The notes beneath the pieces were generated by a model. The model made no database searches and was not told the DNA's origin. It saw only the letters and a list, made by a program, of their open reading frames with translations. This document shows positions 1 to 9,344 of a stretch of 64,000 bases of DNA, in pieces. The position numbers were made by a program, and so were the translations under genes. This DNA comes from Methylotenera sp965234545. GTDB taxonomy: Bacteria; Pseudomonadota; Gammaproteobacteria; Burkholderiales; Methylophilaceae. The DNA lies in contig OZ248348.1 in NCBI GenBank assembly GCA_965234545.1, positions 62,001 to 126,000 on the forward strand. The letters run 5' to 3'. How positions within the stretch are numbered: position 1 is the stretch's first letter; every line of letters begins with the position of its first letter.

Positions 1-780
1 GGGAAAGCTCCACAAGCCACCCCAAATGCCGCTAGACGGGCGCTTTTCTAGCATGATCAGCTCGCCATGGCGTAACACCAGCATGGTGGTTTGTTTTTGC
101 GGTATGGTTTTTTTAGGTTTAGGCGTGGGCAGACTGTACACGCAGTTTGCTTGCAAGGCCGCGCAACTGGCTTGCATGGGGCAAGCAGTGCATTTGGGTT
201 GGCTGCGGGTGCAGACCGTGGCACCCAAGTCCATTAAGCCTTGGGTATAGGCCACCATGCCTTGTTGCGGCAACAGGGATTCGGCTAACTGCCATAACTG
301 TTGCTCGACTTTTTTTGAGCCGGTCCAACCCGACACCATGAAATGCCTAGCCAGCACGCGTTTTACATTGCCGTCCAAGATGGTTTGCACTTGGCCAAAG
401 GCAAACGAGGCAATGGCCGCCGCCGTGGAGCGGCCTATGCCAGGCAAGCTTTGCATGACGGTAAAATCATCGGGAAACACACCGGCGTAGTCAGTGGCAA
501 TGCGCTGCGCGGTTTTGTGTAGATTGCGGGCGCGAGAGTAATAGCCCAAGCCGCTCCAATATTGCAAGACCTCGTCCTGGCTGGCTTGAGCCAAGCTTGC
601 TAGGGTAGGAAAACGCTGCATGAACTTTTGGTAATAGCCTATCACCGTGCTCACTTGCGACTGCTGCAGCATGATTTCTGACACATAGATGGCGTAGGCA
701 TCGGTGGTGTTTTGCCAAGGCAAATCGTGTCGGCCGTGTTGCTTTTGCCAGGCAATCAGGCGGTGAGCAAAGTCCGACAT
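1..780 (-). CDS. mutY: A/G-specific adenine DNA glycosylase MutY (3' end off window)
   Basis: Base-excision repair glycosylase that removes adenine mispaired with 8-oxoguanine. The frame reads without a stop from the ATG at 780 to the window edge (260 codons), so the C-terminal part is missing from view. Visible are the catalytic Glu in VSEIMLQQSQ, the helix-hairpin-helix LPGIGRSTAAA, the catalytic Asp in LDGNVKRVLAR and the [4Fe-4S] loop CTRSQPKCTACPMQASC with Cys spacing 6-2-5. The beginning of the NUDIX-like C-terminal domain follows. The start codon overlaps the stop of the upstream AsmA gene by one base (TAATG), so the two are translationally linked. Identification is from motifs seen directly. 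Confidence 0.95.
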   Translation of the reverse strand, partial: MSDFAHRLIAWQKQHGRHDLPWQNTTDAYAIYVSEIMLQQSQVSTVIGYYQKFMQRFPTLASLAQASQDEVLQYWSGLGYYSRARNLHKTAQRIATDYAGVFPDDFTVMQSLPGIGRSTAAAIASFAFGQVQTILDGNVKRVLARHFMVSGWTGSKKVEQQLWQLAESLLPQQGMVAYTQGLMDLGATVCTRSQPKCTACPMQASCAALQANCVYSLPTPKPKKTIPQKQTTMLVLRHGELIMLEKRPSSGIWGGLWSFP

Positions 781-2435
781 TAGGGTGGCCCTTGCAGGCT
801 AATGTGCACGTTTTTGGCCAGCGTGTCGTTCAGACCTAACTGGCCGATGCGGATGTCGCCACTGGCCTGGTGGTGTTTGAGGTCGGCTAACTCCCAATGC
901 GGTTTGGCCGAATGGACTTTATTTGCCGGTGTATTTTTTTCTGCAGTTTGGTAACGATTAAGATCCAATTTATCGATGGCTAAATTGACTTTGTATGCCG
1001 GCGAAGCTTGCAAGGTCATGGCCACCTCGCCACGAATTTTGCTGTCGTCCAGTTTCAACATTAAGCCTTTAGCCTGTAATTTTTTGCCATCACTGAGCAA
1101 ATGCGCTTGCAGGGTGTGCAATTGGTAAGGCGCATAATTTATATTTTCCAGCTTAAGTTGGCCGTCTAATTGCAGCTTGTTTAAGGCCGACAAATCGATA
1201 GGGCTAGCCTCGCTCCTGGCCGTTTTATTTGGACGGGCTAGGTAAGCGTAGGCATCCCAATTTTGCGCGGCCAAATTAAATTTAATGTTAGGCCCAGCCG
1301 TCTGACTGAGCTGGATGTCGCCGTCTAACAGGCCAGGACCGCTGGCAAAATGAAAGCGACTTTGTCCGGTCTTGTGTTTAAAGTCGGCTTTAGCGGTGAG
1401 CTCAAAATCGGCTTTTAAGCCGGCGGATAGTCGTGATTGATCCTGCCAATTCATGCGGCCGTTTAGCTGGCTTATGCCCACAGTAGCGGTCGACCATTGC
1501 GCCTTGATGGGCGTGGAAAATTGGCTGGTTAGTAAGCGCTTACCGTTAGCGTAAGTAATGTCAGCATTGGTTTTAGCGATATTCAATTCTAAAGCATTGG
1601 CCTGTATACCGTTGAACTGCCAGCGCATTTTTAAGTCCTGCGGTGGGCTATTAAGGTCTACATTTGCTTGCATCATGGGGGCAACCATAACCCCTTTACT
1701 GGCGCTCATTTTATTGGCGTGCAGTGTTGCATTTAGCTTAGCCATTGCCAATTCACCCTGTGTGGACAGGCGTAAATTTTCTGCTAAAAAAACACGCTCC
1801 TTGCTCTGGTATAACAGCCGTGCTTGCAGGTTTACCTTGGTTTTTAATTTCGCTGCTAGGGCCTCAAGCAAAAAATCGGCCGTCATATCGAGCGCTTGAT
1901 CTTGCATGATGCGGCCGGTTTTAATGGACAGATTGCTTAGCTGGATTCGACTATTGCTGGCTTCATTGATGTAATCCAGTCGACTGTTTTTAACGATCAA
2001 GCCATCGATGTCGTATGAAAAAGTGGCGTTCGAATCGCCATCAAACAAATCGGCAAAATTGTTGCTGCCGTCGGCGTGTTGAATCAGCATTGCCTGCACG
2101 CCATCCAAATACACCGTGCCCACCAGCAATTTTTTTTGCAACAGCGGCAAGATGGCTAGCGATACTTTTGCCCTGGCCACCGAGGCAAAGGGTTTTTGGC
2201 TGCCCTGTTCCGACAAACTGACGCGTCCTAAATCGATGCCTAACGTCGGCCAAAATGCCATGCTGATGTCGCCGTCTAGCGTCAGCGTGCGACCGGTTTT
2301 TTCTTGCACCACATGGATGATGGTTTGCTTGTAGTCATTCGGATTAAAACACAGCAGTAAGGTCAGCCAGGCAACTAGCAACAGGCTGAGCAGGCCAGCA
2401 AGAGCCAATGCGAGGGGGGTGAAAAATCGTTTCAT
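780..2435 (-). CDS. AsmA-family protein, apparently C-terminally shortened
   Basis: AsmA-like proteins are inner-membrane-anchored, bridge-like periplasmic proteins linked to outer-membrane lipid homeostasis. The start chosen is the ATG at 2435 (MKRFFTPLALALAG), which gives one N-terminal membrane anchor and about 551 residues; a longer reading would run into uppP. The N-terminal AsmA domain is well preserved (NPNDYKQTIIHVVQEKTGRT and TLDGDISMAFWPTLGIDLG). The protein ends at GDIRIGQLGL...ISLQGPP, the place where family members normally continue into a conserved C-terminal domain (a run of the LxLxPLxAxLYGG type). That part, of the order of 100-150 residues, is absent, and mutY starts immediately. 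Family assignment is firm; the truncation is inferred from known family layout. Confidence 0.85.
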   Translation of the reverse strand: MKRFFTPLALALAGLLSLLLVAWLTLLLCFNPNDYKQTIIHVVQEKTGRTLTLDGDISMAFWPTLGIDLGRVSLSEQGSQKPFASVARAKVSLAILPLLQKKLLVGTVYLDGVQAMLIQHADGSNNFADLFDGDSNATFSYDIDGLIVKNSRLDYINEASNSRIQLSNLSIKTGRIMQDQALDMTADFLLEALAAKLKTKVNLQARLLYQSKERVFLAENLRLSTQGELAMAKLNATLHANKMSASKGVMVAPMMQANVDLNSPPQDLKMRWQFNGIQANALELNIAKTNADITYANGKRLLTSQFSTPIKAQWSTATVGISQLNGRMNWQDQSRLSAGLKADFELTAKADFKHKTGQSRFHFASGPGLLDGDIQLSQTAGPNIKFNLAAQNWDAYAYLARPNKTARSEASPIDLSALNKLQLDGQLKLENINYAPYQLHTLQAHLLSDGKKLQAKGLMLKLDDSKIRGEVAMTLQASPAYKVNLAIDKLDLNRYQTAEKNTPANKVHSAKPHWELADLKHHQASGDIRIGQLGLNDTLAKNVHISLQGPP

Positions 2436-2476
2436 GGTAACGGCCTCTAGCTGGCTTGAAGGACCAAAGCTAACCC

Positions 2477-3274
2477 TTAAAGGAAATACAGCAAAACCAG
2501 TATGCCAAAGACGATGCGATACCAAGCAAACGCCTTGAAATCGTGGCTGGCAACAAAACGCAATAAAAAGCGGATGGCAATTAAGGCAGCTAAAAAGGCC
2601 GTGATAAAACCGACGGCAAACAGGCCGGCATCGTTCATCGACAAAATGTCGCGGCTTTTGTAGACATCCAAAATGGTGGCAGCAAACATAATGGGGATGG
2701 CCAAGAAAAAGGAAAATTCGGTGGCGGTTTTTCTATCCAAGCCGAATAGCATGCCGCCTAATATGGTGGCGCCGGCGCGGGATACCCCAGGAAACAAGGC
2801 CAGCGATTGCGCCAAACCAATTTGCACGGCTTGCTTGGGGCCGATTTTATCTATGTGCACGGTGCTGGCTGTGAGGGCCAAGCGTTCTATCCATAATATG
2901 GCAAAGCCGCCGACGATTAAGGCCACGGCCACGGTGATGGGAGAAAACAAATACTGTTTGATGGTGCTGTGTAAGGCCAAGCCTAAGATGGCCGCGGGCA
3001 AAAAAGCCAAAAATAAATTCAAGACAAATTGCTGCGCTTGACTTTCGCTGCCCAAGTGCAAGGCGGTATCGATTAGCTTGCGACGGTATTCCCAACACAC
3101 GGCCAAGATGGCTGCCAGTTGGATAACGATTTCAAAGACTTTGCCTTTGTCGTCGTTAAAGTGCAGGTAGTCGCCAACGATGATCAAGTGGCCGGTGCTG
3201 CTGATGGGAAGGAATTCGGTGGCGCCTTCTACCACCCCCAATATAAAAGCCTTAACTAATAACAGGATGTCCAT
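2477..3274 (-). CDS. uppP: Undecaprenyl-diphosphatase UppP (BacA)
   Basis: Integral membrane phosphatase that recycles undecaprenyl pyrophosphate to the monophosphate carrier used for peptidoglycan and O-antigen export; it also gives bacitracin resistance. The 265-residue length is typical. Both signature regions are present: EGATEFLPISSTGHLI near residue 16 and PGVSRAGATILGGMLFGLDR near residue 160, the latter with the catalytic Ser/Arg. There are about eight hydrophobic segments. It lies 35 bp from the pseudouridine synthase gene and 41 bp from the AsmA gene, all on the same strand. Confidence 0.96.
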   Translation of the reverse strand: MDILLLVKAFILGVVEGATEFLPISSTGHLIIVGDYLHFNDDKGKVFEIVIQLAAILAVCWEYRRKLIDTALHLGSESQAQQFVLNLFLAFLPAAILGLALHSTIKQYLFSPITVAVALIVGGFAILWIERLALTASTVHIDKIGPKQAVQIGLAQSLALFPGVSRAGATILGGMLFGLDRKTATEFSFFLAIPIMFAATILDVYKSRDILSMNDAGLFAVGFITAFLAALIAIRFLLRFVASHDFKAFAWYRIVFGILVLLYFL

Positions 3275-3309
3275 GCTGAATCAGGTCTTTTCGTAATTGT
3301 TAAGGGTGC

Positions 3310-4470
3310 TTAAAAGCGTTCGTCGTGGCGTAAATAGCGCCATTGCCCGGGCGGCAATTTACCTAAATTAACGCTGCCTATGCGCACGCGTTTTAGACCC
3401 ACCACATGCAAACCGACCATCTCGCACATGCGACGAATTTGCCGTTTTTTGCCTTCGCGTAAGACAAAGCGCAATTGGTCTTCATTCTGCCAACTGACTT
3501 TGGCCGGTTTAAGTTTTTCGCCGTCTAGGCTCAAACCAAAGTTAAGGCGTTGCATGTCGGCATCGCTTAATTCGCCTTCTACACGCACCAAGTATTCTTT
3601 CTCTACCGTGGAATCTTCACCGATTAAATGGCGTGCCACGCGGCCGTCCTGAGTGAGCACTAACATACCGGTAGAGTCAATATCCAAGCGACCTGCTGGC
3701 GCAAGACCAGTTAGGAATCGGCGTTGAAATTCTTTGCGGTGTTGCGGGTTGAGATTGGGGTCATCCAGCCATTCGTTGTCCGGGTGCACCAAGACGATGG
3801 CCGGCTCGTAATCGTCTTCTGCTTGGCCGCTGACGTAGCCGACCGGCTTATGCAAAATAATGGTGACCGATTCGCTTTGCACTTCGTGCGCGTAACTGCT
3901 GATAATAATTTCGGCATCGGGATGGATGCGCGTGCCTAGCGTGTCGATGATTTCGCCGTCCACCATGACCCAACTGTTGGCTATCCATTCATCGGCTTCG
4001 CGGCGTGAACAAATGCCACGCTCGGCCATGACTTTAGATAAACGCGGTAAGTCGGTGCTGATGGCGGTGGATTTATAAGCGGCTTTGGCGGCGGCCCCGT
4101 ATTGGGGTGTGGCCAAGCTGTCGTAACCATCGCGCACCTTGCCGCCGCGGCGGGGGGCTTGGCGGTATTGCGGTTCATTTTTATCCGGGCGCGGTGCGGT
4201 GCGGGTATCTACCCCGGCCGGTTTCGCTGGCTTGGCCGTGACGGGAGCAGCCTCACTGTAGGGGCTGCCGTGGGCTTTGCCATCAAAACGGTGGTTGCGC
4301 TGCGTTTGTTTTTCTGCGGCAATCGCTGCAGGCTGTTCTGGGCGTGGGGCGCTGACTTGAGTCGCCGACACGGAGCGATCGCGCGTTACATTGGCACCGC
4401 GCCGTAACGGCGCTTTGCTGGCTTTGGGCTGACTGTCGTCGGTTTTTTTATGGAGTTTTAAGGTAGTCAA
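3310..4470 (-). CDS. RsuA/RluB/RluF-family rRNA pseudouridine synthase
   Basis: Converts a specific uridine in rRNA to pseudouridine. Residues 1-135 are a low-complexity, Lys/Arg/Ala/Pro-rich tail as is common in these enzymes. An S4 RNA-binding domain follows (LSKVMAERGICSRREADEWI, about 142-200). The catalytic domain contains GRLDIDSTGMLVLTQDG, with the nucleophilic Asp, and ends in REGKKRQIRRMCEMVGLHV and KRVRIGSVNLGKLPPGQWR. The HKPVGYVSG motif and overall layout look closest to the RluF-type branch, but RluB/RluE cannot be excluded by eye, so no symbol is given. Confidence 0.9.
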   Translation of the reverse strand: MTTLKLHKKTDDSQPKASKAPLRRGANVTRDRSVSATQVSAPRPEQPAAIAAEKQTQRNHRFDGKAHGSPYSEAAPVTAKPAKPAGVDTRTAPRPDKNEPQYRQAPRRGGKVRDGYDSLATPQYGAAAKAAYKSTAISTDLPRLSKVMAERGICSRREADEWIANSWVMVDGEIIDTLGTRIHPDAEIIISSYAHEVQSESVTIILHKPVGYVSGQAEDDYEPAIVLVHPDNEWLDDPNLNPQHRKEFQRRFLTGLAPAGRLDIDSTGMLVLTQDGRVARHLIGEDSTVEKEYLVRVEGELSDADMQRLNFGLSLDGEKLKPAKVSWQNEDQLRFVLREGKKRQIRRMCEMVGLHVVGLKRVRIGSVNLGKLPPGQWRYLRHDERF

Positions 4471-4555
4471 AATAATCTGCTGTGGTTGATTTTTATGCAG
4501 ACTATTTTAACAAAATAAAGCAATAGATTTGGATTTATTAAGGCACGGGTCGTGG

Positions 4556-7291
4556 CTAATTAATCCCGATCGGGTTTATTGCATGCAGGTGGACTAAACG
4601 CTTCAGTTCCGGTAAACAAGAACCGCATTCTGTCCCGCATTTCAGTTTGTTTTGTAAGGTGATTAAATCTGCGCCTAATTGCACGGTGTCAATAATGTCA
4701 TTCTCCGCAACGTCCAAACAATTGCATACAATTTTTCCTCGACCGCGGTTTCCTGCAGGTGCGGCACTCAAGGGGGCCAATGCCCAACGGCGCAGCTCGG
4801 TGGTGAATTCCCCTGAGGACATGACATCCTTCAACCATTCTGCAGCCAATGTTTCGCCTACCAAGCGCACTCCCGTGACTTCTTGCTTAGCGCTATGGGC
4901 GTTGTTCTCTACTAGAATTCTTTTACTCACACCACGTTTGGCATCGTGGTAATTAAGTAATGGCATGTCGCTCGTCATGCCAAGTATCACGTCTAGTTCA
5001 GCTATCAATGCAGGGTCAGGCGCTTCAATATTGGCTGCCTTAAGTATAAGCATGCCCGCATGATGATCGTTTCCTCGGCCAAACAAGCCGCAACTGGCAT
5101 ATTCAAAGCTGGGGAGTAAGCCGCGTACTTTTTGCAATAGGGTTAAATCTTTAATCGTTCGCATGACTGTCATACGCCACGGCAGATCCAATTTTTCAAG
5201 TTTAATGGCGGTGTGCTTCAGTTCGGGTTGCTTAGATACCTTATCAAAAGACGCCGGCATTAGGGCATTCACACCCAAGCCGTGCATAAACTGACTGCCC
5301 CAGTGCATGGCAATAAACGTTTGTGAAGGAGGCACTTCATCGGACGATTTTGCGGCCAAGACTAAGCTGCCGCGGCGGTTGCTGACTTTGACAATGTCGC
5401 CATTTTTAATCAGGCGGCGCGTCATGTCGTCAGGGTTGATGTAAATAACCGGCTCATCTGCGTGGTTGAACAATTGCGCCACTGTCCCGGTGCGACTCAT
5501 GCCGTGCCATTGGTCGCGCAAACGACCTGTTAGCAAATGCATTGGGTGGCGTGCATCCGTTTTATCGGCCGTGGCCTTATAGTGGGCGTTGACAAAATGG
5601 GCTCTTCCATCAGGCTGGGCGAACACCCCGTCTGTATAAAGTCGGGCTTGACCAGCAGTGTCGCTTGCTAGAAACGGCCATTGTTGTGGGCCCAGTTCCT
5701 TAAGGAGGGCATAACTTAATCCGCTAATGTCCAGGTCACGGCCTCGCGTCGTTTCGCGATGCTCGTTGAAAATTTGTTCAGTGTTTGTATAGGGAAATAA
5801 GCCGGCATCTTTGCCTAATCTTTTCGCTAAGCGTTGGGCAAATTCCACCATAATTTGCCAGTCATGCCGGGCTTCGCCTGGCGGAGGTAGGGCAGGGTTT
5901 ACCCGCGTAATGCGTCGTTCGGAATTGGTGACCGTGCCTTCTTTTTCACCCCAACTGCTGGCCGGTAGCAACACATCTGCATAGTGATTTGTGTCGGTGT
6001 GATTGTATGCATCTTGCACGACAACAAGTTCGGCAGTATTTAAGGCGGCAATGACGTTATTTAGGTCTGGCATAGAATGCGCTGGATTGGTACAGGCAAT
6101 CCAAATGGCTTTGATGCTGCCTTCTTTAACGGCATCAAACATTTCAATGGCGGTTTTGCCAACGGCTTCTGGCACACTGGCTACGCCCCAAAGCTTAGCC
6201 ACTTCATCGCGATGTTCTGCGTTGGCTAAATCGCGGTGACCCGATAATAAATTTGCCATGCCGCCAACTTCACGACCCCCCATGGCGTTGGGCTGGCCTG
6301 TTAAAGAAAAAGGACCGGCTCCTTTCTTACCTATTTGCCCGGTCGCCAAATGCAGATTGATGAGCGCGGCGTTTTTGTCGGTGCCGTGTATCGATTGATT
6401 TAAGCCCATGCAGTACATGGAAAGGCTGGGGCCTTTGCCAAACCATTTTGCGGCAGTAATGATGTCGGCTTCTTTTACGCCACAAATGTCAGCAACCATT
6501 TTTGGGGTGTATTCACGCACGGTATCTTTTAATGCCTCAAAGCCATGGGTATGCTCACGGATGTATTGCGTATCCAACAATCCCTCCCACAACATTACGT
6601 GCAGCATGCCATTAAATAAAGCAACGTCGGTGCCCGGCAGTATGGCTAAATGCAGGTCAGCCGCCTGGGCTGTGTCGGTTCGCCTGGGGTCCACTACAAC
6701 AATTTTTAGATTTGGGTTATTCGCTTTAGCCTCTTCAATGCGTCGATAAATAATAGGGTGTGCGAACGCGGTATTGGACCCTGCGATAAATAAACATTCC
6801 GCGTGGTCAATGTCCTCGTAACAGGCTGGCGGGGCATCGGCACCTAAGGTTGCTTTGTATCCTGCCACGGCCGAGCTCATGCACAAGCGCGAATTGGTAT
6901 CTACATTGTTTGTTCCTATTAAGCCTTTAGCGAGCTTGTTAAAGACATAATAATCTTCGGTTAGTAATTGGCCTGAAATATAAAAAGCCACGGCATTTGG
7001 TCCGTGCTGTTCTATGGTGCTGGCAAATTTTTCAACAACAAGGTCAAGCGCTTCTTCCCATGACGTGCGCTCTCTTGGTGCGTGTCTGTTTTTACGCAAC
7101 TCAGGGTAGAGTAAGCGGTCATCGAGTTTGGCCGTCAGGTGTAAGGTCGCCCCTTTGCTGCACAGTCGTCCAAAATTGGCAGGGTGATCGGGGTCCCCTT
7201 TAACGGCAACAATCTTGTTGCTGTCCGTGGATATAATGACGCCGCAGCCAACACCGCAATAACAGCAGGTACTTTTAGTTTGTTTAATCAA
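4556..7291 (-). CDS. nasA: Assimilatory nitrate reductase, catalytic subunit
   Basis: Cytoplasmic molybdopterin enzyme that reduces nitrate to nitrite. The N-terminus has the [4Fe-4S] motif CCYCGVGCG (Cys 9, 12, 16) plus a fourth Cys in RLCSKG. The presumed Mo-ligand Cys lies in NSRLCMSSAVAGYKATLG. The C-terminus carries a BFD-like [2Fe-2S] domain with CNC and CGTECGSC, as in NasA/NarB proteins that take electrons without a dedicated NasB. Length is 911 residues. The start is a TTG that overlaps the nirD stop by 4 bases (TTGA), implying translational coupling; no ATG lies upstream of the Cys motif. It is the last gene of the nitrate operon. Confidence 0.96.
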   Translation of the reverse strand: MIKQTKSTCCYCGVGCGVIISTDSNKIVAVKGDPDHPANFGRLCSKGATLHLTAKLDDRLLYPELRKNRHAPRERTSWEEALDLVVEKFASTIEQHGPNAVAFYISGQLLTEDYYVFNKLAKGLIGTNNVDTNSRLCMSSAVAGYKATLGADAPPACYEDIDHAECLFIAGSNTAFAHPIIYRRIEEAKANNPNLKIVVVDPRRTDTAQAADLHLAILPGTDVALFNGMLHVMLWEGLLDTQYIREHTHGFEALKDTVREYTPKMVADICGVKEADIITAAKWFGKGPSLSMYCMGLNQSIHGTDKNAALINLHLATGQIGKKGAGPFSLTGQPNAMGGREVGGMANLLSGHRDLANAEHRDEVAKLWGVASVPEAVGKTAIEMFDAVKEGSIKAIWIACTNPAHSMPDLNNVIAALNTAELVVVQDAYNHTDTNHYADVLLPASSWGEKEGTVTNSERRITRVNPALPPPGEARHDWQIMVEFAQRLAKRLGKDAGLFPYTNTEQIFNEHRETTRGRDLDISGLSYALLKELGPQQWPFLASDTAGQARLYTDGVFAQPDGRAHFVNAHYKATADKTDARHPMHLLTGRLRDQWHGMSRTGTVAQLFNHADEPVIYINPDDMTRRLIKNGDIVKVSNRRGSLVLAAKSSDEVPPSQTFIAMHWGSQFMHGLGVNALMPASFDKVSKQPELKHTAIKLEKLDLPWRMTVMRTIKDLTLLQKVRGLLPSFEYASCGLFGRGNDHHAGMLILKAANIEAPDPALIAELDVILGMTSDMPLLNYHDAKRGVSKRILVENNAHSAKQEVTGVRLVGETLAAEWLKDVMSSGEFTTELRRWALAPLSAAPAGNRGRGKIVCNCLDVAENDIIDTVQLGADLITLQNKLKCGTECGSCLPELKRLVHLHAINPIGIN

Positions 7292-7626
7292 GCGGATTTT
7301 TCTTTCAATTCTAGGTAGATGATGCCATCTTCAACTTTGGTCTTAAAGCATGCCGTTTCACCGACATCGGGTTCTTCGGCTTTTCCGTCCACCAAGCTAA
7401 TTTTCCAGCTATGCATGGGGCAGGCAATTTTTTCACCGTACACGATACCCTCTGACAATGGCCCGCCCTTGTGCGGGCAACGGTTATTAATGGCGAAGAC
7501 CCTGTCGTCTTCCAATCGAAATACGCCGATCTCCATGCTGTTTCCGTTTCGGTCTTGGGTGCGCACAACACGCGCACCTAGTCTTTGAATGCCCTCAAGC
7601 GAGCCTACTTTTACCCAATTACTCAT
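7288..7626 (-). CDS. nirD: Nitrite reductase (NADH) small subunit NirD
   Basis: Rieske-type small subunit of cytoplasmic assimilatory nitrite reductase, partner of NirB. The 2Fe-2S ligand sequences CPHKGGPLSEG and CPMHSWKISL (CxH...CxxH) are both intact. The start at 7626 (MSNWVKVGSLEG) is chosen because it gives the normal NirD N-terminus and about 112 residues. It lies 22 bp after the kinase gene and 4 bases into nasA. In many operons nirD directly follows nirB; here the transporter and the phosphatase/kinase separate the two subunits. Confidence 0.95.
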   Translation of the reverse strand: MSNWVKVGSLEGIQRLGARVVRTQDRNGNSMEIGVFRLEDDRVFAINNRCPHKGGPLSEGIVYGEKIACPMHSWKISLVDGKAEEPDVGETACFKTKVEDGIIYLELKEKSA

Positions 7627-7648
7627 GATTTTAACCTTTGAAAAACGC

Positions 7649-9343
7649 TCATGAAACAAGCAATAAATAAATCAATAAAAAATTCACAATGAAGGAGAAG
7701 ATAGCGATCCATTGCCATTTTACTAGGCGAGCTCGTGCTATTAAGGGCGTGCGTGCTGGGGCTAGTAAGGGTTTTAATTCTCCGTGCTCAAGCGCTAACA
7801 ACATTTCTTCGGCCGTTTCGAACCTTAACTTTTCATCGTGTGCAATGGCTTTAAGGATGATGTTTTCTAGCCAAAATGGAATGTCGGGGCGGTACCTGGT
7901 AGGCGGCACCGGCTGCGCAAATTTAGGGTGCTGGAATGGTTCAATCTCGCCATACGGGTATTTGCGTGTCAGTAAGTGATAAAGCGTCACCCCCGCTGCA
8001 TAAACATCACTTTGTAAAGTGGCCGGCTTGCCATCGAACAGTTCTGGTGCCATGAAACTGGGCGTGCCTGGATTTTGCAAGGCGTCGTTATTGGGCGCGG
8101 CGCTAGTGACAGCAATGCCCAAGTCCAAGATACGTAGTCGCTGATCACTGGCCAAATGAATATTGGCCGGCTTAATGTCCCTATGCACAATGTTAAGTCT
8201 ATGCAAAGCACCAAGGCCACGCATTAAATCTAAACCAATTTTTGCAGTACCGGCGACAGTAAAGTGATGCCCGCTATCTAAGCGTTGTTGCAGTGTTGCA
8301 CCTTCGTGCCAACTCATGACAAAGTAAAGTTTGCTGCGGTTTTCAATGGACACAGGCAATACTTGCGGTAAATATTGCGAAACGACCCGCTTCGCTAACC
8401 ATTCTTCATTCAATAAGCCATGGCAACTCTCAACATCATCGGTCAGCAACGGTTGCAACGTTTTAAGCACGAATAATTGCTTGGTTTTGATGTTGCGAAC
8501 TTTGTACAGCAAGCTCGCGCGTGACTCGTGCAAAAGAGCCGTGACTTCAAAGTCATCAATTGTTTCACCAACCTCTAATTTTTTAGGCAAGCTTAAGTGT
8601 TTGCCGCCGGCCAGTAATTCCGTGAGGGTGTCCTCGCCAACCCGAGTAATTTTAATTGCAACGGCAGTGCTGTTGTCGGTGCTGCCTTTTTCTATGGCCG
8701 TGCTGGCGAGATGCTCACACATCCGTTGCGGGCTATCGTACAGTCCCAGCGTCTGTTGAATGTTCTTATCACCCAACGCATCCCAAACGCCATCGCTCAT
8801 GAGCACAAATACATCGCCAATTTGCAGTTGACCTTCGCCGAAATCCACGGCCAAGTGTTGATCTAAACCCACGGCCCTTTTTAATACATGGCGCATGTCT
8901 GGCCTATCCCAGACATGGTCTGTGGTCAGTTGTTTGAGTACGCCGTCACGCAATAAGTAGATGCGAGTATCACCCACATGGGCCAAATAATAACGCTGCC
9001 CTCTAAGCACTAATAAAGACAAGGTGGTGGCCATGCCGGCCATGTCACGATTGGCATTGGCTTGAGCAATTAGCCAGCGATTTGCCGCCGACAACACCTT
9101 GTCCAACGAAGCCAGGGGTTCCCATGTGTCAGGCGTTGCATAATAATCCGAAGTCACCGAGCGTATGGTCATTTCAGACGCTTCGCCCCCGCCCGCATTG
9201 CCGCTAACGCCATCGGCCACCGCCACCATGGCCCCTTTAACACTCAACTGCTCTTGCACGGGCGTAACAATGCCTACGTAGTCTTCATTGCGAGGGCGAG
9301 GGCCAGTAAGGCTGGCTTGACCGATGGTGAATTGAAGTGACAT
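7649..9343 (-). CDS. Fused PP2C-type phosphatase / Ser-Thr protein kinase with C-terminal membrane anchor
   Basis: Two opposing enzymes in one 564-residue chain. Residues 1 to about 235 are a PP2C phosphatase: RPRNEDYVGI, VADGVSGNAGGGE, GDTRIYLLRDG, MSDGVWDALGD and DNSTAVAI supply the metal-binding acidic residues. Residues about 265-520 are a Hanks-type kinase: Lys in FVLKTLQP, catalytic HRDIKPANIHL, DLG in place of DFG, and GTPSFMAPELF for the activation segment. The last 20 residues form one hydrophobic helix, so both catalytic domains should face the cytoplasm from the inner membrane. Similar genes are known inside pseudomonad nitrate assimilation clusters, so the position here is probably functional; the substrate is unknown. 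narK lies 2 bp upstream. Confidence 0.92.
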   Translation of the reverse strand: MSLQFTIGQASLTGPRPRNEDYVGIVTPVQEQLSVKGAMVAVADGVSGNAGGGEASEMTIRSVTSDYYATPDTWEPLASLDKVLSAANRWLIAQANANRDMAGMATTLSLLVLRGQRYYLAHVGDTRIYLLRDGVLKQLTTDHVWDRPDMRHVLKRAVGLDQHLAVDFGEGQLQIGDVFVLMSDGVWDALGDKNIQQTLGLYDSPQRMCEHLASTAIEKGSTDNSTAVAIKITRVGEDTLTELLAGGKHLSLPKKLEVGETIDDFEVTALLHESRASLLYKVRNIKTKQLFVLKTLQPLLTDDVESCHGLLNEEWLAKRVVSQYLPQVLPVSIENRSKLYFVMSWHEGATLQQRLDSGHHFTVAGTAKIGLDLMRGLGALHRLNIVHRDIKPANIHLASDQRLRILDLGIAVTSAAPNNDALQNPGTPSFMAPELFDGKPATLQSDVYAAGVTLYHLLTRKYPYGEIEPFQHPKFAQPVPPTRYRPDIPFWLENIILKAIAHDEKLRFETAEEMLLALEHGELKPLLAPARTPLIARARLVKWQWIAIFSFIVNFLLIYLLLVS

Positions 9344-9344
9344 T

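Noticed and set aside
2436..2525. Extended start of the AsmA-family gene
   Set aside because: It overlaps uppP and lacks a membrane anchor at the new N-terminus; the ATG at 2435 starts directly with the anchor.
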